Shown: one piece after another, positions 7,797 to 15,440 of the stretch
How positions within the stretch are numbered: position 1 is the stretch's first letter
Layout: every line of letters starts with the position of its first letter
Assembly (NCBI GenBank): GCA_016874795.1
Contig: VGTG01000050.1
Span: forward strand, 1-35,001
Reading direction: 5' to 3'
Length of the DNA stretch: 35,001 bases
From: Deltaproteobacteria bacterium
Lineage (GTDB): Bacteria > Desulfobacterota > Binatia > UBA12015
Made by a program: the position numbers and the translations under genes
Notes under the pieces: generated by a model
Seen by the model: the letters and a program-made list of their open reading frames with translations, nothing else
What the model was told of the DNA's origin: nothing
Databases searched by the model: none

Positions 7797-8333
7797 CTAC
7801 GCAGGCGCCCGCCCCTGCCGCCAGCGGAGCAGCAGCCAGATGATCAGCCCGGACGCGCACTTGCTCGTGACGCCGATGAAGAAGAGCGGCCACGTGAAGA
7901 CGTGCGCCAGCGTCAAGAAGACGGAGCTGTCGATCGGCGCGCTCGCACACGTCGAGAGCAGCACGCGATCGTAGAACGGCCGCTTCGTCACCGTGTAGAC
8001 GAGCCAGTCCATCGTCTCGCTGACCGCGAACGCCGTCGCGCTCGCGAGGGCCACCGACGGGTCGCCGAGGACGTAGGAGAGCACCGCCGCGAGCGCCATC
8101 AGCGCGAGACACCAGTGTCCCCAGACGCGTTGCGCGAAGTCCCGCAGCACGAGGACGCCTCCGACGAGGAGCGAGAAGAACCAGTCGTCGTCCGGCGAGA
8201 TGCTGAACCCGACGTTGATCAGGACGACGATCGAGACGTAGGGAATCGCCGTCCGAGCGCGCGCCCAGGCGAGCGAGGAGGCTCCCGCGGCGGTGGAGCC
8301 GGCTTCGACGCCGGCGGCGCCGTCCGCGCTCAT
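7797..8333 (-). CDS. VUT-family membrane protein (YhhQ-like precursor transporter)
   Basis: A 178-residue integral membrane protein with about six hydrophobic segments, beginning near IPYVSIVVLINVGFSI and including LLVGGVLVLRDFAQRVWG, HWCLALMALAAVLSYVLG, VALASATAFAVSETMDWLVYTVTKRPFYDRVLLS and VFLTLAHVFTWPLFFIGVTSK. The order of an aromatic/Arg loop (RDFAQRVWG), a mid-protein SE(T/L)xDxLVYT helix and an APIDSSVFL segment matches the VUT family. That family includes the queuosine-precursor transporter YhhQ. It probably imports a 7-deazaguanine precursor or a vitamin; the substrate cannot be read from sequence. The N-terminal 27 residues are Ala/Gly-rich and may not be translated. It stands 49 bases upstream of the antitoxin on the same strand and is divergent from the sulfatase-like gene. 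Confidence 0.7.
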   Translation of the reverse strand: MSADGAAGVEAGSTAAGASSLAWARARTAIPYVSIVVLINVGFSISPDDDWFFSLLVGGVLVLRDFAQRVWGHWCLALMALAAVLSYVLGDPSVALASATAFAVSETMDWLVYTVTKRPFYDRVLLSTCASAPIDSSVFLTLAHVFTWPLFFIGVTSKCASGLIIWLLLRWRQGRAPA

Positions 8334-8596
8334 CCTGCCGTCCTCACAGCCGCGGCATCGGCGAAGCGCGTGGGCTCCTTTAGAGCGCCGGGACCACGCG
8401 AACGCCCTGGCGGTGCAGCCTCGCTCCCGTGCTCCGAGAATCGCCTCGACGGCCGCCGGAGAGAAGCGTACAACCGGGCCACGCTCGCGAGGTCCCCGCG
8501 GGTGCCTTCACACGAGACCTGCTGGTGACCGCCTTCGACTCGATCCTCCGCGCCCGAACGGGTTTCATCTTCGGCGCGCGTACCCTTCGCACGTGG

Positions 8597-9925
8597 ATGC
8601 TGGCGGCGACGATCCTCTGCGCGGGCTTCTGCTCCGGCGCGAAGCCCGTCGAGGGAAAGCAGGAGAAGCCCGACGTCGTCGTGTTCCTCGTCGACACTCT
8701 CCGTCCCGATCATCTCGGCTTCTACGGTCATCCGAAGGAGATGGCGCCCTTCCTCGCCAAGCTCGCCGCGAGCGGCGTCGTGTTCGAGCGCGCCTTCTCC
8801 ACGTCGTCGTGGACCGCGCCGAGCACGGCTTCGCTCTTCACGTCGCTCTACCCTCCGCAGCACGGGGTCGTCGAGGGCTTTCGCGTGCACACGGGCCACG
8901 CGAAGCGCATGCGTCAGAAGGCGCGCGAGGTCACGGAGCTGAACCGCCTGCCCTCGGACGTGAAGACCCTGCCGGAGACGTTCGACGAGATGGGATACGC
9001 GACGTTCGGGGTCGCCTCGAACGTCAACGTCGGCAGCGAGATCGGCTTCGATCGCGGGTTCGATCGCTTCTACCGTGACGCGAAGGCTCCCGCGAGCGCG
9101 CTCCTCGCGAAGGTGATGCAGTGGAAGTAAGAGATCCGCGGCTCGCGTCCGTTCTTCCTCTACGTCCACCTGAACGACGTGCACGAGCCCTACGACGAGA
9201 AGCCGCCGTACTACACGAAGCAGATGGATGACCTCGAGGACCGCCGCGCGCGCTACCTGAGCGAGATCGCCTACACCGACGAGCACATCCGCGAGATCTA
9301 CGAAGCGCTCGAGCTCGGCGACGATACGATCGTCGCCGTCGTCTCCGACCACGGCGAGGAGTTCCGCGACCACGGAGGGCTCGGTCATCGGAGCCGGCTC
9401 TACGTCGAGTTGAACCGCGTACTGATGCTGGTCCGCGCTCCGGCGCTCGGCCTCGATCCGAGACGCATCACCGCCAACGTGAGCCTGATCGACGTCCTGC
9501 CGACGCTCGTCGAGCTCGCCGGAGGAACGCCGCCCGCGAACGTGCGCGGAACCTCTCTCGCGCCTCTCCTCCGGGCGAGCGGCGAAGAGCGCCGCGCTCT
9601 CGCCGAGCGCCTGTCCGGGCGAACTCTCTTCGCGCACCGCCGCGGACAAGGCCAGGCCCGTCCGTACTGGGCGGCGATCCGCGGACCCTGGAAGCTGATC
9701 GAGACCCCGCGATCGAGGCTCGAGCTCTATGACCATCGCTCCGACCCGGGAGAAAAGCGCAACCTCCATCTCCACACGACGAATCTCGTCGGGCCTCCGT
9801 CCGAGATGCTCGTGGAGCTCCGGGCCTTCCAGGAGACGGCCCCCGACGAGAAACCGGAAGTCGTTCAGGTCGAGATCGACGAGGAGCTGCACGAGACGCT
9901 GCGCGCGCTCGGCTACGTCGAGTAG
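8597..9925 (+). pseudogene. Sulfatase-like AP-superfamily hydrolase with in-frame stop
   Basis: From ATG 8597 comes a short hydrophobic leader (MLAATILCAGFCSG), then PDVVVFLVDTLRPDHLGFYG with metal ligand Asp33. The nucleophile segment is SSWTAPSTASLFTSLYPPQHGV. A TAA at 9128-9130 interrupts the gene after MQWK. The same frame goes on with EIRGSRPFFLYVHLNDVHEPY and VVSDHGEEF, both core sulfatase motifs, to a stop at 9923-9925 after ETLRALGYVE. The whole is 441 sense codons, normal for the family. The nucleophile is Thr73 (T-x-P-S-T) and not Cys/Ser as in formylglycine sulfatases, so it may hydrolyse a phosphoester or phosphonate. The upstream ATG at 8429 is possible but adds 56 residues unlike a leader. 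A single base change (for example GAA to TAA) explains the break. Confidence 0.8.
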
Positions 9926-12340
9926 TCAGCGCGCCATCTTCTCGCCGACGATCTGCTCGCGCTCGAGTCGCGCGAAGTCGCCCGCCGAGAGCCCGAGCTC
10001 GCCGCAGAGGATCTCCCGGTTGTGCTGCCCGAGCGTCGGCGCCGGACCGCGGTAGTGCTGCGCCGGCCCGAACGAGAAGCGCACCGGCCAGACGGGATAG
10101 CGTCGCTCGCCGGAGCGCGGGTGCACGATCGCCTGGTAGTAGCCGCGCGCTTCGAGGTGCGGCTCGCCGTACATGCGCGTCGCGACGAGAGCCTCGGAGA
10201 CGGGGATCCGACGCTCGCGAAGCGCCGCGACGACGTCCTCCGAGGAGCGCTCGCGCGTCCATGCGGAGAGATGCTCGTCGATCTCGTCGTGCCGTCGGAG
10301 GCGCTCCTCGAGTCGTGCGAGAGCCGGCTCCGTTGCCCAGGCGGGGCTCCCGAGCGCTTCGACGAAGCGCTTCCACTCCGCGTCGTCGCGCACCGTGAGC
10401 GCGATCCAGCGGTCGTCGCGGCAGGGATACGCGCCCTGCGGCGCGACGTCCGGATCGCGGTTGCCATGACGGTCTTGCACGCGTCCGTTCAACGAGTGCT
10501 CGATGACCTGCTCTGCGGTGAGACACGCGCCCGTCTCGAGCTGGGCGAGCTCGATGAGCTGTCCCTCGCCGGTACGCTCGCGGTGCAGGAGCGCCGCCTG
10601 CAGCGCGGTTCCCGCGTGCATCGACACGGCGCAGTCGATGAAGCCGCCGGGATTGAGCGGCGGCCCGTCCGGATGGCCGGTGACCCAGGTCATGCCCGTC
10701 GCCTGCTCGATCACGGTCGCCCAGCCGACGTAGTCCCGCCACGGCCCCTCGAGACCGAAGCCCGGCATGCGGATCTGGATCAGGTCCGGCTTCACCTCGC
10801 GGAGGCGCTCGTACGAGAGGCCGAAGTTCTCCATCACGCGCGGCGAGAAGTTCTCGATCAGGATGTCCGTCGTCGCCAGGAGCCGGAAGAAGAGCTCGCG
10901 TGCCGCGTCCTTCCGGAGATCGAGCGTCAAGCCACGCTTTCCCTGGTTCGTTCCCTGATACGTCGCGCTGTGCTCGTAGTAGTCCTCGCCGAGCTGCGTG
11001 AACGTCTGGCTGAAGCGAAACCCGTCGGGGCGCTGCACCGACTCGATCTTGATGACGTCGGCGCCGTGCGAGGCGAAGTACATCCCGAAGAGCGGCCCCG
11101 CCCAGAACGTGCCGAGATCGAGGACGCGGAGGTCGCGGTACGGAAGGTCGGCGACCTCGCGCGCCGTCGGCCGCGTCGGGCCGATCGCGCTCTTCGGCTT
11201 CTCGCGATCGGGCCACGGCTTCGCCCTCGTCGACTCCGTGTCCGCACCGAGCCGCGGCGCGGGCTTGCGCAGCGAAGCCGGCGTCCTCGCGAGACGGTAC
11301 GGGAAGCCGGGACGCTCGAAGCTCCCTCCGGGATCCGAGACGAAGAAGGAACGCTCGCGAAGCTGCTCGAACTGCCGCAGCGTCTCGCCGTTCCCGACCC
11401 ACACCGTCGGGATGCGGAATGCCTGGCCGAGCGTGACGATCTCGTCCGCCGTGTGCTCGTCGAGCCACGGCTGGATCGCGGCGAAGAACTCGCCCGTGAC
11501 CGGACGGTTCGAGTGGATGTCCTGCTGGTGCGGGACGAACTGCGGCACCTCGAAGAGCGTGCAGGTGTCGCTCCACTGCTGCGAGGTGAGGACGTTGACG
11601 CCGACCCAGCCGTCCTTGCACTGCAGCACGCCGGGAAGCGGCGTCCGGCGCTTCTGCGGCGGCGGCATGTTCATCTTCTTCAGGATGTCCGCCCACAGCA
11701 TCGGGTACGGGAGCGTCCCGAGAAGGCATTCCATCATCGAGACGTCGACGTGAACGAGGTCGCCGCGGTCCCGCGCCGCGCGCACCGCGGTGAGCGACGC
11801 TGCCGCGGCGTAGCTCGCGACCAGATACTCCGGGATGCGTGCGCCGACGCGCACCGGATTCGCAGAAGGAAGGCCGTGGCTCGTCACCCAGCCACCCGCC
11901 GCCTGCACGACGAGCTCGCTCGGCTCGAGATCGCAGTACGGTCCGGTCTGCCCGAACGGCGAGATGCGTACCACCGCGAGCGTCGGAGAAGCTTCGCGCA
12001 GCGCGCTCTCGACGAGACCGAGCGCCTCGAGACGACCCGGGCGCCCGCTCTCGAGGAGGACGTCCGCACCGCGCAGAAGCGCCAGCAAGGAACCACCGGC
12101 GCCCTCCGATGCGAGGTCGAGGACGACGCTCCGCTTGTTCGCGTTGAGATACCGGAAGAGCCCGCTCGCCTCGGGATCACGCCGGCCGTTCGCGAACGGC
12201 CCCCACCTCCGCAGCGGATCGCCCTCCGGCGGCTCGATCTTGACGACGTCGGCACCGAGATCGGCGAGAAGCTTCGTCGCGTACGCGCAAGCGACGTCTC
12301 CCCCGATCTCGACCACACGAAGATCGCGCAGGGCTTCCAT
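9926..12340 (-). CDS. Tandem class III (CaiB/BaiF) CoA-transferase, two fused copies
   Basis: An 804-residue protein made of two family III CoA-transferase units. Residues 1-360 begin MEALRDLRVVEIGGDVACAYATKLLADLGADVVKIEPPEGD; residues 400-800 begin YRDLRVLDLGTFWAGPLFGMYFASHGADVIKIES. Single members are about 400 residues. The catalytic Asp that forms the acyl-aspartyl anhydride is visible in the second unit as Asp569 (NPGGFIDCAVSMHAG). The matching place in the first unit reads VGARIPEYLVASY and has no Asp. Residues 361-399 are a charged linker. These enzymes move CoA between carboxylic acids, often before beta-oxidation. The ATG at 12340 is chosen because the family starts at this point; a GTG 21 bases upstream is possible and neither has a clear ribosome site. 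Its stop directly abuts the stop of the sulfatase-like gene. Substrate unknown. Confidence 0.88.
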   Translation of the reverse strand: MEALRDLRVVEIGGDVACAYATKLLADLGADVVKIEPPEGDPLRRWGPFANGRRDPEASGLFRYLNANKRSVVLDLASEGAGGSLLALLRGADVLLESGRPGRLEALGLVESALREASPTLAVVRISPFGQTGPYCDLEPSELVVQAAGGWVTSHGLPSANPVRVGARIPEYLVASYAAAASLTAVRAARDRGDLVHVDVSMMECLLGTLPYPMLWADILKKMNMPPPQKRRTPLPGVLQCKDGWVGVNVLTSQQWSDTCTLFEVPQFVPHQQDIHSNRPVTGEFFAAIQPWLDEHTADEIVTLGQAFRIPTVWVGNGETLRQFEQLRERSFFVSDPGGSFERPGFPYRLARTPASLRKPAPRLGADTESTRAKPWPDREKPKSAIGPTRPTAREVADLPYRDLRVLDLGTFWAGPLFGMYFASHGADVIKIESVQRPDGFRFSQTFTQLGEDYYEHSATYQGTNQGKRGLTLDLRKDAARELFFRLLATTDILIENFSPRVMENFGLSYERLREVKPDLIQIRMPGFGLEGPWRDYVGWATVIEQATGMTWVTGHPDGPPLNPGGFIDCAVSMHAGTALQAALLHRERTGEGQLIELAQLETGACLTAEQVIEHSLNGRVQDRHGNRDPDVAPQGAYPCRDDRWIALTVRDDAEWKRFVEALGSPAWATEPALARLEERLRRHDEIDEHLSAWTRERSSEDVVAALRERRIPVSEALVATRMYGEPHLEARGYYQAIVHPRSGERRYPVWPVRFSFGPAQHYRGPAPTLGQHNREILCGELGLSAGDFARLEREQIVGEKMAR

Positions 12341-12477
12341 GGGGTTTCGGGCGAAGCGCACGCGCGCATCCGCAGCCCTCCCCTAGCGATGTGCCCTGGG
12401 GCGGGCAACGGTGCGGATGCCGGCGTGGTAGCCGCCGTCCGTTTGTTATAGCGCCGTCTCGCCATGAGGAAGGCCCC

Positions 12478-13623
12478 ATGAAGCTTGCCGTCCCGAGAGA
12501 AACCGCACCCGGCGAGCGTCGCGTCGCCTTGACGCCGGACGCCGTCGCGGCGCTCGTCAAATCCGGAATCGAGGTCATGGTCGAAGCCGGTGCCGGCGCC
12601 GGCGCGTTCCATTCCGACGCCGACTTCCAGACCGCCGGAGCGCGCATCGTCCCGGACGCGGCGACCCTCTATGGGGAAGCCGACGTCGTCGCGAAGGTGC
12701 AGCGTCCGACGGCCGACGAGGTGAACCGCTTCCGCGAAGGAACCGTCCTCGTCGCCTACCTCCAGGCGCTCTCGAGCCCCGATCTCGTGCAGCAGCTCGC
12801 TTCGCGCCGGATCACGAGCTTCGGAATGGAGGGCATTCCGCGCATCAGCCGCGCGCAGAAGATGGACGCGCTCTCGTCGCAAGCGAACATCGCCGGCTAC
12901 AAGGCGGTGCTGATCGCCTCCGAGTCGCTCGCGAAGTTCTTCCCGATGCTGATGACGGCCGCCGGCACGGTGTTCGCGGCGCGCGTCCTCGTGATCGGAG
13001 CCGGAGTCGCCGGACTGCAGGCGATCGCGACCGCGCGTCGCCTCGGCGCGCAGGTGTGGGGCTACGACGTGCGCGCCGCCGTGAAGGAGCAGGTCGAGAG
13101 CCTCGGAGCGAAGTTTCTCCAGTTCGATCTCGGCGTCGCCGACGCGGAGGACAAGGGCGGCTACGCGAAGGCGCTCACCGAGGAGCAGAGCCGCCGCCAG
13201 CAGGACATGCTCGCCGAGAAGACGAAGGAGTTCGACGTCGTCGTGACGACGGCGCTCGTTCCCGGACGGACCGCGCCGCGCCTGATCACGAAGGAGACCG
13301 TCGCGGGCATGCGCCCGGGCTCCGTGATCGTCGACCTCGCCGCCGAAGCGGGCGGCAATTGCGAGCTCACGCGCCCCGACGAGATCGTCGTCGAGCACGG
13401 CGTGACCATCCACGGACCCACCAACTTGCCGGCCACCATGCCCGTGCATGCGAGCCAGCTCTACGCCCGCAACGTGACGGAGCTCCTGCGCGAGCTCGTC
13501 AAGGACGGCGCGCTCGCGATCGACTTCGAGGACGAGATCGTTCGCGGCGCGTGCGTCACGCACGGCGGCGAGGTCGTGAGCGAAGCCGTCCGGACGGCGC
13601 TGGCGGCGAGGAACGCGTCATGA
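12478..13623 (+). CDS. pntA: Proton-translocating NAD(P) transhydrogenase, alpha-1 (NAD-binding) subunit
   Basis: A 381-residue PntA1/domain I protein, the length seen in bacteria with a split alpha subunit. It starts MKLAVPRETAPGERRVALTP, shared with alanine dehydrogenase-like folds. It has the signature segment FGMEGIPRISRAQKMDALSSQANIAGYKAV (written in two parts in the family), the Rossmann motif VLVIGAGVAGLQAIATARRLGA, and VVTTALVPGRTAPRLIT. It binds NAD(H) and passes hydride to the NADP-binding domain of the partner at the membrane, using the proton gradient to make NADPH. Start ATG 12478 follows GAGGAAGG (12466-12473) at good spacing. It overlaps the next gene by ATGA (13620-13623), so the two are translationally coupled. 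It is divergent from the CoA-transferase with 137 bases between the starts. Confidence 0.95.
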   Translation: MKLAVPRETAPGERRVALTPDAVAALVKSGIEVMVEAGAGAGAFHSDADFQTAGARIVPDAATLYGEADVVAKVQRPTADEVNRFREGTVLVAYLQALSSPDLVQQLASRRITSFGMEGIPRISRAQKMDALSSQANIAGYKAVLIASESLAKFFPMLMTAAGTVFAARVLVIGAGVAGLQAIATARRLGAQVWGYDVRAAVKEQVESLGAKFLQFDLGVADAEDKGGYAKALTEEQSRRQQDMLAEKTKEFDVVVTTALVPGRTAPRLITKETVAGMRPGSVIVDLAAEAGGNCELTRPDEIVVEHGVTIHGPTNLPATMPVHASQLYARNVTELLRELVKDGALAIDFEDEIVRGACVTHGGEVVSEAVRTALAARNAS

Positions 13624-15440
13624 CCTCCGAGCTCGAAGTCGGACTGTACATCTTCCTGCTGGCCGGATTCCTCGGCTACCACATCATCACCCGCGTTCCG
13701 CCGCTCCTGCACACGCCGCTGATGTCGGCGACGAACGCGATCGCCGCGATCTCGCTCGTCGGCTCCCTCGTCGTCGCGGGGAGCGACTACTCGGGCGTCG
13801 AGTACGGGTGGGTGTGCACGCTGCTCGGCTTCGTCGCGGTCACCTGCTCCGCGACGAACGCGGTCGGCGGATTCCTGATCACCGACCGCATGCTCAAGAT
13901 GTTCAAGACGAAGGAGCAGCGCGAGAGCGGCAAGAAGAGGCCGGTCGAAGCGCTGTTCTACGGCGGCGTCCTCGGGGGAACGCTTCTCATCGGGTGGCTC
14001 CTCTACAGGAGCACGCCCGAGGGCATGACGTTCGGCGAGTACCTGCACCGGCACGTCGCCGAGGAAGCGCTTCGCTACTGCTACATCGTCTCCGCCGCTC
14101 TCTTCGTGGTCGGCCTGAAGGGCCTGAGCTCACCGAAGCACGCGCGGCGCGGCATGGCCCTCGCGGCGCTCGGCATGTACATCGCCGTCGTCGGTACGCT
14201 CTTCCACCACCACGTCGTCAACTACACGTGGATCACGATCGGCCTCTTGATCGGCGCCGTCGTCGGCGGCTGGATGGGCTTGAGCATCCCGATGACCGCG
14301 GTACCGCAGCGGACCGCGCTCTCGCACTCGCTCGGCGCTCTCGCGGCCTGCCTCGTCGGCGTCTCCGAGTACTTCCGCTACCAGGGCGAGCTCTCCCGCG
14401 TGACGCTCGTCGCGCTCGACTTCGAGGTGATCGTCGGCGGCCTGACCTTCACCGGAAGCCTGATCGCCGCCGCGAAGCTGCAGGAGATGCTCCCCGGCCG
14501 CCCGATCACGTACCGCGGGCAGAACCTGATCAGCCTGACGCTCCTCGGAGTGATCCTGGCCTCCGCAGTGTACCTGGTCGTGACGCAGGCGGCGACGCCG
14601 TTCTTCTACTTGATGGTGCTGCTCGCGTTCGTCTTCGGTCTCCTCCTCGTGATCCCGATCGGCGCCGCGGACATGCCCGTCGTGATCGCGCTCTTGAACT
14701 CGTACGGAGGCCTCGCCGACGCCGCGATGGGCTTCGTCTTGATGAACAAGATCCAGATCGTCACGGGCTCGCTCGACGGGACGTCGGGCTTCCTCCTCTC
14801 GCTCCTCATGTGCCGTGCGATGAACCGCTCGGCGACGAACGTCCTCTTCGGCGCGTTCGGGAGCGTCTCCGAGGAGGAGGCGACCGCCGCGGCCGAAGCG
14901 AAGGGGACCGTGCGCAACATCACGGCGGAGGAGACGGCGGTCCTCTTCGAGACCGCGCGAAGCGTCGTCGTCGTGCCGGGCTACGGCATGGCGGTCGCGC
15001 AGGCGCAGCACGCGGTCGCGGAGCTCGCGAGCATCCTGCACGAGCGCGACATCGACGTGAAGTACGCGATCCATCCGGTCGCGGGCCGCATGCCGGGGCA
15101 CATGAACGTCCTCCTCGCCGAGGCGAACGTCCCCTACGAGCAGCTCCACGAGATGGAGGCGATCAACCCGTACTTCCCGGAGGCCGACATCGTCCTCGTC
15201 GTCGGTGCGAACGACGTCACGAACCCGGCCGCGAAGACCAACAAGTCGAGCCCGCTCTACGGGATGCCCATCCTCGAGGTCGAGCGCGCGAAATCGATCA
15301 TCGTGCTCAAGCGCAGCATGCGACCGGGCTTCGCCGGCGTCGACAACGACCTCTACTACAACGAGAAGTGCATGATGCTCTTCGGTGACGCGAAAGACAG
15401 CATCACGAAGCTCATCAGCGAGATGAAGTCGCTTCTTTGA
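13620..15440 (+). CDS. pntB: Fused transhydrogenase PntA2-PntB (membrane plus NADP-binding domains)
   Basis: One 606-residue frame carries what are usually two proteins. Residues 1-98 are PntA2 (membrane helices in LYIFLLAGFLGYHIITRVPPL, then HTPLMSATNAIAAISLVG, and VTCSATNAVGGFLITDRML). Residues 107-150 are a linker with one extra helix (LFYGGVLGGTLLIGWLLY). Residues from about 152 are PntB: LFVVGLKGLSSPKHARRG, further helices, then the NADP domain from 441 with VVVVPGYGMAVAQAQHAVAEL, VAGRMPGHMNVLLAEANVPY and KRSMRPGFAGVDNDLYY. All expected PntB motifs are present. Together with the preceding PntA1 it should form the whole enzyme, which uses the proton gradient to drive NADPH formation. The ATG overlaps the pntA stop. 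The PntA2-PntB joint without PntA1 is unusual. The 3' end overlaps the opposite-strand gene by 85 bases. Confidence 0.93.
   Translation: MTSELEVGLYIFLLAGFLGYHIITRVPPLLHTPLMSATNAIAAISLVGSLVVAGSDYSGVEYGWVCTLLGFVAVTCSATNAVGGFLITDRMLKMFKTKEQRESGKKRPVEALFYGGVLGGTLLIGWLLYRSTPEGMTFGEYLHRHVAEEALRYCYIVSAALFVVGLKGLSSPKHARRGMALAALGMYIAVVGTLFHHHVVNYTWITIGLLIGAVVGGWMGLSIPMTAVPQRTALSHSLGALAACLVGVSEYFRYQGELSRVTLVALDFEVIVGGLTFTGSLIAAAKLQEMLPGRPITYRGQNLISLTLLGVILASAVYLVVTQAATPFFYLMVLLAFVFGLLLVIPIGAADMPVVIALLNSYGGLADAAMGFVLMNKIQIVTGSLDGTSGFLLSLLMCRAMNRSATNVLFGAFGSVSEEEATAAAEAKGTVRNITAEETAVLFETARSVVVVPGYGMAVAQAQHAVAELASILHERDIDVKYAIHPVAGRMPGHMNVLLAEANVPYEQLHEMEAINPYFPEADIVLVVGANDVTNPAAKTNKSSPLYGMPILEVERAKSIIVLKRSMRPGFAGVDNDLYYNEKCMMLFGDAKDSITKLISEMKSLL

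Noticed and set aside
8334-8596. Extra N-terminal exon-like start of the sulfatase-like gene at 8429
   Set aside because: The 56 added residues are Arg/Pro-rich and not leader-like; the hydrophobic leader begins at 8597.
9128-9130. TAA read as a sense codon through an altered genetic code
   Set aside because: TAA is used as a normal gene end in bacteria of this kind, and only one gene here has an internal TAA. One substitution explains it.
10022-12451. 809-codon plus-strand frame opposite the tandem CoA-transferase
   Set aside because: Composition is charged and low in aromatic residues; it mirrors codon structure of the real minus-strand gene.
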